Shown here piece by piece: positions 18,701-26,539 of a stretch of DNA of 64,000 nt. Below the pieces are notes generated by a model. The model was given only the letters and a program-made list of their open reading frames with translations. It searched no databases and was not told where the DNA came from. The stretch spans positions 23,058-87,057 of the forward strand of contig JAQGHU010000002.1 in assembly GCA_028291515.1 (NCBI GenBank), given 5' to 3'. Positions within the stretch are counted from its first letter, which is position 1; the number at the start of each line of letters is the position of its first letter. The translations under genes were made by a program, and so were the position numbers. Origin of the DNA: Schlesneria sp. Its GTDB lineage: Bacteria; Planctomycetota; Planctomycetia; Planctomycetales; Planctomycetaceae.

Positions 18701-21700
18701 GATCGTATTGCGGATCGCGTTCTGATTGTTCAAGACGATATCGATCCCCATCCCGCCAGGTGGGTAGGTCGACGTGGCAGAAGGAGGTACGATCGAACCG
18801 TTTCCGATGAACTGGTTGTGCAGGAAGTTGACAGTCAAGTCGACTCCCGTGGCTGGATTGACCATCTGGAAGCCGTCGCCGTCGTTACCTTCGACGTCGT
18901 TTCCATCGATGTTGACCGTGGCGAGGACCGCGGCATTCACCAGGTTCAGATCGATCCCGTTACCGGTGACACCGAGGGTCCCAGTATTGTTGAGGATGGT
19001 ATTGTCCGTGATGTTCAGCGAGGCCAGCGTGGCGGCCAGGTTGGCGTTCACGGTGATCCCGTTGCCATTGTTATTTTCGACATCATTCGTGGTGATGAGG
19101 GCGTTAGTCACGTCGGCATTGCCCAGCACCTGGAGCACGATACCGTCGTGGGTCCCAGTCGCGGAGGTGGAACCGGTGTTGGTGACGATATTGTTGTTGA
19201 TCGACGGCGTTCCGACGATTCTCGCCAGGGTGTCAGCCGTCAGCACGATGCCGTCGCCCGACAGGTTTCCACCGGTGGCATTGCCGTTGTTGTCCACGTT
19301 CAAATTCTGAATCGACAGCGTGGGCTGGAAGGTGATTCCCAGGGCCGTGCTGGCGTTGACCGGAACGATCGTCAACAGCGGATTTGGCAGCGGAGTTGGA
19401 CAAGGAGCGTCTGGTGCGGTGTAGTCGATGACGTTGACCAGTTTCGCACCCAGAATGGCATTGAAGGCAGTATTGTCAATCACACTGTTGTTGTTGACAG
19501 TCACGTTGACACCGTTGCCAGTGTTATTGCTGACGTTCATGATATTCGCAGGCAGGGAGGCGGTTTGCGAATCGATCGTGATCGCTCCGAGTCCGACGTT
19601 ATTCATCGTGACCTTGATACCGTCCTGGCCGATTAGGGCATTGTTGCCGGTACCGTTGTTGCTGACATCGCTGAAGCCACCGATGAAGACACCGCCTTGT
19701 GCGACGTTGGTCATCGAGACATCGATACCGTCACCGGCGTTATTGCGGACTTCACCAGGACCTTGCAGCGACACCAGGGCCAGGCCGGTGATGTTCTGCA
19801 GATCGATATGAATCCCGTCACCGGTCGTGCTGCCGTCGAATGTTCCGGACAGGCCGATGATCACTTGATCAGCCCCGCCCATGTTGACGTTCAACGTTCC
19901 GGCACCGTTGTTCAGCAGTTGGCTGCCACCGGTCATCAACAGGTTGGCATTGATACCGCCACCTGGTGTGGAAGTCGTGTATTCCAGACCAAAGCCACCG
20001 TTGTTCTGAGCCGAGATTCCCGTGCCGAAGTCGTCGGCCTGGAACTGAGCGGTGAGTTCGGTACCGCCGGTTGGAGCACCAGCAGTGTTGGTCGCAACAA
20101 ACTTGAAGCCATCGCCGGTGTTTCCATTAGCTGTGCCACCAATGATCCGGTAGCGAGCGATGGTCGAAGGATCCGAGATGGTGTTGGTCGCAGCACCGAA
20201 CAAACCGGCACCGCCGTTGCCATCGAAGTGAGTCGTGTAAGCTCGCAGGTTGACATCGCCACCATCGAATGATTGGGCGATGACACCGTTCAAGGTATTG
20301 CCGAGCAGGCCGTCGGCGGCACTCGCACCGGCGATCACACTGTGGAAGTCGATATCCGATCGTGATCCTGGATCATTGACTTGGACGTCGAAGCCATCGC
20401 CGGTGTTACCCGAGAAGCTCATTGGAGCAGCTCCGGTCGTTTCGGCACAGACATTCAATGTGGCACCCGTGTTGACCGTGGCATTGAAGCCGTCACCCGG
20501 GAAGATGATCGTTCCGTTGTTGTTGAAACCGGAATCGGACATGTCGATCGCCACGAGCGTGTTCACGTTATCCGCAGTGATGAACATCCCGTTCTGACCG
20601 TTGCCAGTGACCATCGAGGTATCGACCGACATTTGCAGCAGAGCGGCGTTGTCGACGATGAAGGCCATCCCGTTGCCGAGGTTGCCGCTGACAGTGACTG
20701 TATCGAGGGTGATTTCAGCACCGGTCGTTGGGTTCAGCCCACCGTTGTTACCGGTGATGTTACCCGCGATACCGCTCGCTTCGTTGTTGGAGAACGTCGT
20801 ATTTGTGATGTTGGCGATCACGTTGGTCGCGGTCGCGACCGCGTTCTGGTTGACGTTCAGTTCCAAACCATTGATCTGAGTTCCGCCGACAGCGGCTGTG
20901 TTGCCGAAGGTCGAGGTATCGATCGTGAAGGTTCCCACAGCACCACTGTCGAATGTGCCGGTCAAGCCGTTGCCCGTTCCACCTGTACCGTTGTTGGTCA
21001 GCGTTGAACCGGTAATGGTGCTGGTGACCGTTGTGTTGGCATTGGTGGCGGTGATCAGGACACCGTCTACAGTGTTGGAGTCAATTAAGGTTCCACCCAG
21101 CAGGTTGACACCCAGAGTACCGGCATTGTCGACGGTGAAGTTACCACCATTGCCACCGTTTCCAGTGACGGTTGAACCCGTCAGGGTGAAGACACCCTTG
21201 GTCTGGTTTGCGGTTCCGGTGCCGTTGACCAGGGCGACGATCCCGTCCAACGTGTTGTTGGTGATCGTTTCGTTCGTCATGGTCGAGGCAACGTTGACGC
21301 CGGACAGATTGACGTTCACACCATTGGCACCGTTGCCGTCAATCGTATCTCCGGTGAAGGAGAAGTTGTTGACCGCTGCGGTTGACCCGGCTGGATTGGT
21401 GAAGTTGAGGTTGATACCGTCAACGCCATTGTTGGAAACAGTATTGTTCGTAAAGGTCAGGTTGTTGGCTGATGTCACCGTGGAGACGGCGGTGTTGGTG
21501 ACGCCGAAAGTGATACCGTTGCCAACGTTGTCGTGAACGTTGTTGGCGTTGAAGATAAACCCGTCGGCATTCGGAATTGCTCGGGCCGATGTTTCATTCA
21601 GCGTGACCGTGATCCCGTCGCCACCCAGGCTACCCGAGACATTGTTGTTGCTGATCGAAGCACCGCTGGCGATCGTGGAGTTCGTTCCCGCAACCACAAT

Positions 21701-24700
21701 CCCCTGCTGAGTGCTGTTGGTGATGTTGAGGTTGTTCAGGTTCAATCCGGTGTTAGGAGTGATCCCGGCCAATCCACCAGCCTGCGAGACTGGCAGTGGA
21801 ATACAGGCGTTGAACGAATCGTTGCTGGTCGGCGTCAGAATCGTCAGCGACACACCTGGCAACGAGGTGAAGTTGTTCACCATGTTGGCGTTGAGCAACT
21901 GAACGTTCACAGCATTGGCGCCGTTGCCGTCCATGTTGGTCTTGCCAGCCACACCATCGATTTCAAAGGCTGCGTTCATTGGGGTCACGGCGCTGGCACC
22001 GTTGAATTCGACGTGGACACCGTCAGCACCGTTGCCGCTGATGTCGGTGTAGCCACCAATCAGGACTGATCCGTTCTGAACGTTGTTGAACTGAACGAAC
22101 AGACCGTTTTGTCCATTGCCGTTGATTGTCCCGGTTCCTAAACCGTTGAACGAGATGATCGCCGTCGTCACGTTGTTGAAGACGAAGTGAGCCCCGTCGC
22201 CAGCCATGCCGTCGAAGGAACCGAGTTCCTGCAGCACAACCTGGTTCACACCGGAGAAGTTCAGGTTCTGTGAGCCAGCACCGTTGCCGTTGAAGACGGC
22301 TGCAGGAGTATTTGGATCTTGCAGCAGGTTGGCACTGTTGGCACCGTTTCCGTCGAGAACCAGGCCGTAGCCACCGTTGTTCGAGCCCGAGAATCCGTTG
22401 GCCAGGCTGACGGTTAGATCCGAACCGAAGCTGCTGACGTTTGGCGAGATGGGGCCGAGACTGACTCCGTCGCCGCTGTTGCCGTCTGCTGATCCACCAT
22501 AGAACAGGGTCCGGATCGTTCCGGCATTGGCTCCGAAGTTCACACCGTCAGCGACGACGGTTTGCCCGTTGTTATCAAAGTGCGAATCGAATTCGCGGAA
22601 GTTAATCGTTCCACCGTTAACGGCATTCCCCAGCACACCTTCGCTACCGTTGTTGGCGACAGTCGAACCATTGTTCTGGTTAAACTGACCGACACCGAAG
22701 GAAGCGGTGGCACCAGCCCCGCTGGCCGCAATGCTAATCCCCTGCAGGGTGTTATTCGAGACGGTCGAGTCATCGAGGCAGACATTGAGTGAGGCGCCAG
22801 TCTGTCCGACACCTGGAGCTGGAGCTGTGACAACAGCGCTGATACCGACGGTTGCATTGCCATCAATGGTCGCACCGTCGAAATCGAGGTAGGCTGTCGA
22901 ATTAACATCGGTGACGTTGGCGAGAATCCCTGCCCCCGTAACACTGTTCGAGAAGTCCGAGTTGCTGGTCACGAAGTTCAGGAAGCCACCCTGTGCGACG
23001 TTGACAGCCGCGTTGGATTGTGTGTTGCCGGCGACATTGGCATTGGTCAGCATCAGTGTGCTGGTGCTGCCAGCTCCAGTGACGCCCACGTCGAAGCCGT
23101 TGCCGGTGTTACCGGTCACAGTGACATTGGTGAAGGTTCCTGCGTTCAGAGCGGTTCCGACACTTGAGCCAGAAGCGACATTGATGTGGACCCCATCCTG
23201 GCCGTTGCCTTGGATCGTGGTTCCGGTCAGATTCGGCGTGAAGACCGTGTTGGTCGTCGCGTCAATTTGCAAGCCATTGGTGCCGTTGTTGTTGAGGGTG
23301 GTCGTGCCAGTCATCGTCAACGAGCTGTTCGGCGAATTGTCCATGCTCAGACGAACACCACTGCCGGCGGCATTGTTATCGATGGCCGTGTTGGTGAACG
23401 TTCCATTGACGTTCGACAAACCCGTCGTCGTGACGAACACACCGTTCTGAGCGTTGCCGCTGATCGAGGAGCCATTGCTGATATCGATGTTTGCGGTCGA
23501 ACCTGCCTGGGCCGTACCGACAACACCATTCATGGAATTGTTGTTGAAGGTGGAAGACAGCGCGGTCATCGAGTACGTGCTGTTATCAGCCAGGAATGAC
23601 ACACCGTTTTGAACGTTTCCGTTGTCGGTCGTGCCAGTCATGTTGAACGCGGCAGACGACAAGGCGTGCAGCGTGGTGGTGATGCCGTTAGCACCGCTGT
23701 TGCTGAAGTTGGCGTTGTTGGTCGTCGCGTTAAAGATGCTTCCAGCCGTGGCATCCAGAGCAAAGCCGTTCTGGCCCGAGTTGGTGGCCAGCACATTCGT
23801 CATGTTGACGTTGGCGGTCGAGGCATTCATCAGGCCGAAGAAGGCACTGCGGGTGTTGCTGACCAGCGAATCGTTCAGGAACGTCGCGTTCAGCACCGAG
23901 TTGCCAGAGAGATCGTAGAAGTAACCATCGCGGCCGTTCTGGTTCATCGCCGAACCACTGTCGGTCGTGATAATCGTGGATGCACCCGTTGCGACGGAGT
24001 GGATACCGTCACGAATATTGCCATTCAACTGGCTGCCAGTCGTATTCGCGGCGATCGATCCGGCAGCAGAAGCGGCCAGGTTCAGTCCGTCGATACCATT
24101 ATTGTTGAGGAGCGAGTTCGTCAGGTTCAACGTACCGGTACCACCGGCCTGGCTGTACCCAAAGCCCGAGCCACCGACGCTGTTGGTGAACGTCGAACCA
24201 GTGAAGTTACCCAGGAAGCTTCCGCCCGTCATGTTGACGTTGGCGTTGTCGGTGCCGTTGCCACTGGCAACCAGCGGCTTGGTTGGATCGGTTGCGTCGA
24301 GTGTGACAGAGCCACCCGTTCCAACAACCTGCAGGCCATTCCCAGCGTTGTTGTTGGTCGTGACACCGGTGAATGTCGAAGTCAGAGTCTTGCCAGTTTC
24401 GGACATGAAGATGCCCGTGGCATTGTTGCTGCTGTTGACGTCCAGGTAGCTAACCGTTCCCCCCACATTGGTCAGGTTGATACCGCGACCGCTGTTGTTG
24501 TGGATATCCAGGTTACGCAGGTTGGCGTCGTTGATGTTCGTGCCGAGGATTCCATCCACCGAGTTGATGATATGGAAGCCCGAGACTTCGTTGTTGTTGG
24601 CCAGGCCAATCGCATGTCCGCCGGGGCTGCTGACCCAGGGGTAGTTGCCGCTGCCATCAACACCGGGAAGCGTGAAGTTGCCGGCCACAGTACAGTTGCC

Positions 24701-25969
24701 GAAGGTCGCCGTCAGAGGCAGCGGGGTCATCGTGCCCCCTTCGCCCAACAGGATCTGGTTGTCGAGCAGCTTCATCGTACCAATGTAAGGGTTGGCAGCG
24801 GTTGAGCCATCGCGAGCGACATAGATGATGTCTGCACCGGCGATTCCGTTTGGATGATTGAAGCTCTTGAACGGATCTTCGAACGTTCCGGTTCCGGCGT
24901 CTGGATTGTCACCATTGACGAAGGAGACGAAGTAAGGCTTGCCAGTGATCGGGTTGATGGCCACGACGTCAGTGTTCGTGGCAGTCTGGTACTGTTCCAC
25001 AGCGATTCGCCAGTTGCGCTGCCATGGAGCCAGCATGCGTTCGCGAGTGGTCCACTGTGGGAAGTACCGAGTTGGCTTGAAGCCCGAGAAACGGAAGTCA
25101 ACCATCCCGTTGACGTTGGTTCCCCAGACCGTGTCGCTCGTCACATTCACACCGATGAGAAGATCGTCGGCAATCCAGGCATCCAGGTGAGCGCGAACGC
25201 CCACTGGATTGGCGCTTGTCTGGTTCGGGATCGTGACCGACATCGGAGGCTGAACTTGGTTCGCTTTGTAGTAGTAGGCACCGACATAGCCACGCAGCCA
25301 AGGGGCAGACTGGAAGATCGGAGCACCGACTTCGGCATCCACACCACCCATCGCCTGTTCGCGATACTGACCTTGCTGGCCCTGGAAGACGATGTTATTG
25401 CCGGAAAAGAATGGACTTCCACTGACACACAGTGCGGAGCCATTGCCGACGAATTTATCCTGGGTATTGCCTGTGTAGTAGACGTTACCACGCAAGTCCC
25501 AGTACTGGCCCAGGGTTTCCAGACCGAAGGTCCCCTGGGTGTAGGTATTGCGATTGGCACTTTGATCGACGTCAAAGTACCCCGCGGCACCCAGAATACG
25601 GTCGGCACCGGCGAAGTACTTTCGGCCGATCCCCCCGAAGTTGCCGCCGACTCCGCCAGTATTGGCGATCAGCAGACGCATGTCGGGGCCGATGACGACG
25701 TCATCGCTCAGCCAGAACGGCACGAAGCCGCCGTACTGTTGATAGCCCTGCGTATAGCCGACTCCGTTCCCCGAGAAATATCGGGCATTGAAGTAGGCAC
25801 CCGCGTTGCCTCCATACGTCGCACCGCCGCTATAGCTGCTGACGCCACTGCTGCCACTATCGTAGACGGCAGTGCCGCCCACATCCGATGGCGGAGCAGT
25901 TTGGCCAAAGACCGAACCTGCAAGTGTTATTGACAGCAGGCACAGCAAACTGACTTTCAAACGATGCAT
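15800..25969 (-). CDS. Giant surface protein: inverse-autotransporter-like barrel plus beta-helix passenger
   Basis: A 3389-residue exported protein. The ATG at 25969 (GAGAGAGG before it) opens a signal peptide MHRLKVSLLCLLSITLAGSVFG; the frame extends 21 codons further without support. Residues about 50-320 alternate short hydrophobic strands with aromatic ends (DDVVIGPDMRLLIANTGG, RILGAAGYFDVDQSAN, LGQYWDLRGNVYY, WLRGYVGAYYY, DLLIGVNVTSD, NGMVDFRFSGF), the layout of the inverse autotransporter beta domain (intimin/invasin type). A VNGDNPDAGTGTFEDPFKSF segment like DUF1565 leads to about 2900 residues of parallel beta-helix rungs, Asn/Gly/Thr-rich, of the form NGxNGVxVxxTN. A segment of about 300 residues is duplicated. 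It is probably outer-membrane anchored with the helix outside. Adhesion is inferred, not shown. Confidence 0.85.
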   Translation of the reverse strand: MHRLKVSLLCLLSITLAGSVFGQTAPPSDVGGTAVYDSGSSGVSSYSGGATYGGNAGAYFNARYFSGNGVGYTQGYQQYGGFVPFWLSDDVVIGPDMRLLIANTGGVGGNFGGIGRKYFAGADRILGAAGYFDVDQSANRNTYTQGTFGLETLGQYWDLRGNVYYTGNTQDKFVGNGSALCVSGSPFFSGNNIVFQGQQGQYREQAMGGVDAEVGAPIFQSAPWLRGYVGAYYYKANQVQPPMSVTIPNQTSANPVGVRAHLDAWIADDLLIGVNVTSDTVWGTNVNGMVDFRFSGFKPTRYFPQWTTRERMLAPWQRNWRIAVEQYQTATNTDVVAINPITGKPYFVSFVNGDNPDAGTGTFEDPFKSFNHPNGIAGADIIYVARDGSTAANPYIGTMKLLDNQILLGEGGTMTPLPLTATFGNCTVAGNFTLPGVDGSGNYPWVSSPGGHAIGLANNNEVSGFHIINSVDGILGTNINDANLRNLDIHNNSGRGINLTNVGGTVSYLDVNSSNNATGIFMSETGKTLTSTFTGVTTNNNAGNGLQVVGTGGSVTLDATDPTKPLVASGNGTDNANVNMTGGSFLGNFTGSTFTNSVGGSGFGYSQAGGTGTLNLTNSLLNNNGIDGLNLAASAAGSIAANTTGSQLNGNIRDGIHSVATGASTIITTDSGSAMNQNGRDGYFYDLSGNSVLNATFLNDSLVSNTRSAFFGLMNASTANVNMTNVLATNSGQNGFALDATAGSIFNATTNNANFSNSGANGITTTLHALSSAAFNMTGTTDNGNVQNGVSFLADNSTYSMTALSSTFNNNSMNGVVGTAQAGSTANIDISNGSSISGNAQNGVFVTTTGLSNVNGTFTNTAIDNNAAGSGVRLSMDNSPNSSLTMTGTTTLNNNGTNGLQIDATTNTVFTPNLTGTTIQGNGQDGVHINVASGSSVGTALNAGTFTNVTVTGNTGNGFDVGVTGAGSTSTLMLTNANVAGNTQSNAAVNVAQGGFLNFVTSNSDFSNSVTGAGILANVTDVNSTAYLDFDGATIDGNATVGISAVVTAPAPGVGQTGASLNVCLDDSTVSNNTLQGISIAASGAGATASFGVGQFNQNNGSTVANNGSEGVLGNAVNGGTINFREFDSHFDNNGQTVVADGVNFGANAGTIRTLFYGGSADGNSGDGVSLGPISPNVSSFGSDLTVSLANGFSGSNNGGYGLVLDGNGANSANLLQDPNTPAAVFNGNGAGSQNLNFSGVNQVVLQELGSFDGMAGDGAHFVFNNVTTAIISFNGLGTGTINGNGQNGLFVQFNNVQNGSVLIGGYTDISGNGADGVHVEFNGASAVTPMNAAFEIDGVAGKTNMDGNGANAVNVQLLNANMVNNFTSLPGVSLTILTPTSNDSFNACIPLPVSQAGGLAGITPNTGLNLNNLNITNSTQQGIVVAGTNSTIASGASISNNNVSGSLGGDGITVTLNETSARAIPNADGFIFNANNVHDNVGNGITFGVTNTAVSTVTSANNLTFTNNTVSNNGVDGINLNFTNPAGSTAAVNNFSFTGDTIDGNGANGVNVNLSGVNVASTMTNETITNNTLDGIVALVNGTGTANQTKGVFTLTGSTVTGNGGNGGNFTVDNAGTLGVNLLGGTLIDSNTVDGVLITATNANTTVTSTITGSTLTNNGTGGTGNGLTGTFDSGAVGTFTIDTSTFGNTAAVGGTQINGLELNVNQNAVATATNVIANITNTTFSNNEASGIAGNITGNNGGLNPTTGAEITLDTVTVSGNLGNGMAFIVDNAALLQMSVDTSMVTGNGQNGMFITADNVNTLVAIDMSDSGFNNNGTIIFPGDGFNATVNTGATLNVCAETTGAAPMSFSGNTGDGFDVQVNDPGSRSDIDFHSVIAGASAADGLLGNTLNGVIAQSFDGGDVNLRAYTTHFDGNGGAGLFGAATNTISDPSTIARYRIIGGTANGNTGDGFKFVATNTAGAPTGGTELTAQFQADDFGTGISAQNNGGFGLEYTTSTPGGGINANLLMTGGSQLLNNGAGTLNVNMGGADQVIIGLSGTFDGSTTGDGIHIDLQNITGLALVSLQGPGEVRNNAGDGIDVSMTNVAQGGVFIGGFSDVSNNGTGNNALIGQDGIKVTMNNVGLGAITIDSQTASLPANIMNVSNNTGNGVNVTVNNNSVIDNTAFNAILGAKLVNVIDYTAPDAPCPTPLPNPLLTIVPVNASTALGITFQPTLSIQNLNVDNNGNATGGNLSGDGIVLTADTLARIVGTPSINNNIVTNTGSTSATGTHDGIVLQVLGNADVTNALITTNDVENNNGNGITVNANLAATLASLNITDNTILNNTGTLGVTGNGIDLNLVNAAVLATVNIDGNDVEGNDGDGFQMVNPATGVDLTVNFLHNQFIGNGSIVPPSATSTYPPGGMGIDIVLNNQNAIRNTINILSDATGVNTISDSASFGVFLQATNQSLYNLNVTGTGAKNIINGNVDAGIAVVGGSFVNPNNSLDPSKFSVGNVLIDNVDITNTVAGSHPSLPNYPFSGDGIGILLQQYAEMNSFVVGSAAARNTTLANNAGDGLRINAIEQSQFRQTLADNVTPVTTLGQATILLQQIDATGNGRNGIDIIRRDNALLSWDDATVNPGAALFSVFNPVSWQAITDGGSFIHINDVIATSNGINGLNVSTTNAQFPITRIDITDTAPVAMGYNPKVVGHSQYDLNNGRGMQFVASADSILVVNAQDTSASENLQGGILVQTFNRATFGDVLVATPLGDPTSDNSIRSTFNGMLISGNGRSNLNANAHGFEVQANGGADPNNVSSSSVVNISMTGTATNARNLFDSNGGDDFRVTASRFSDNYFNLNRIDMRDTAFVHLNSDGVHVLASQQSTTRLDLTNASIGFPTASSTQTGLSGDGIDVQTTGVAFMNLNVGNTLALNRFGDGIAVPDPINAPDVSIYGNRLNGIVIRNQVQSAFLGSVYDTASRFNGNRGYSAEMQDNSTDVHIIDHSLFSDNSFEGIAIITNARTQSNTVTNSSFVDVASLGTGPSFPNAYNAYNFLNYNTFTNASFTLTNSQVENNGGATPYVNTVNNVNGLEIDVSSFSQVVADIRNNVFHGNTLDDVATASFIATTGGFNANGTISTVGQVSTPGSIDEIVAGVDRIFLEDTAQLDMRFMHNVGDQVRISSGGSNNPNMNATGDVVTDPNTKAFQRGIAQTSLFQVNAFHYDTVNTVTSNNVFTGNNVQPLDSNVVAFVQDALHFPGSTTQPGNVVAIRNLEAAIVNQAGFYTNPDAFPNNAFPTAFTQVRVDDITTGVNGTGANGVTGYTAAGQFTLAGAGSVGITPGDVFRIHLLDTNTFNQFGVAQNVEAAFQSGFQQHVVRIPQGQTAGGTGTFFTTNPLAPYFQWPSNSFPPN
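19285..20260 (-). repeat. Internal duplication in the giant protein, second copy
   Basis: This segment encodes, in order, LRAYTTHFDGNG, IIGGTANGNTGDG, NNGGFGLEY, GTFDGSTTGDGIHI, GVFIGGFSDVSNNG and SIQNLNVDNNG. The same order and spacing occur in the copy at about 21725-22605. Boundaries are approximate and set from the protein. Confidence 0.6.
21725..22605 (-). repeat. Internal duplication in the giant protein, first copy
   Basis: This segment encodes FREFDSHFDNNG, FYGGSADGNSGDG, NNGGYGLVLDG, GSFDGMAGDGAHF, SVLIGGYTDISGNG and LNNLNITNST, in the same order and with similar spacing as the other copy. Divergence is high, so the event is old. Confidence 0.6.
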
Positions 25970-26539
25970 GGACGCCTCTCTCCACCAGAACTGGCTTGGG
26001 TGACTCCGTCCCGTGAGCTCGCCTGAGCTCAAGCCTCTAAGTGACGCAAGTTCTGCCGGGTCCGATTGCGCGGACTCGACGGAATGTAGCGCGTCTCCTC
26101 GTTATTCGGCTATTGCAGCTTGGAAGGATGAGTTTAACTTTGCTGGTTTTAATGCATTGCGCGTTGATAACGATTGTCCTACGCGGGTCGCGGACTGTGT
26201 TGAAGGTCTACTCGAGTCGCAGTGATCGCAAACACTCCACAGCAGACGACTTGGTTGTCCTGTCGGATACGCCGCCTCAATCCTCAGCCAGGCAATGGCT
26301 TATGATTCTCGATTCTGTAATCTGCGTGAGCGACGCAACCGCGAGAAAACGTTACTGTGAGGGCTTAACCGTCGCTTGGCAGCATTTGCCGAACTTGAGA
26401 CAATTTTCGGGGTCACCCGAAAGTTGCCTCATGAACACGCAATCACCACTCGTCAAGATGCTGCTCAAACGGCGAAGAGTGCCGGTTTTCGTGGGCGATA
26501 GCCGGATAGACTGCTCTGATGCGCACACAGGAGAGAACG
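25970..26539. other. Divergent control region
   Basis: About 570 bases between the divergent giant-protein gene and the S46 peptidase gene. A plus-strand frame (26041-26613) overlaps the peptidase start and has no recognisable features. I see no clear promoter boxes or hairpins, but both promoters should lie here. Confidence 0.55.

Noticed and set aside
19000..24000. Regular GTTGCCGTTGTT-like repeats as a CRISPR array
   Set aside because: They lie in frame in one coding sequence, have no constant repeat or spacer length and no cas genes nearby.
18431..24805. Several long plus-strand frames (for example 18431-19636 and 23609-24805) inside the giant gene
   Set aside because: They arise from the Asn/Gly/Thr codon repetition of the sense strand; the predicted proteins are Val/Asp/Arg-rich without domains.
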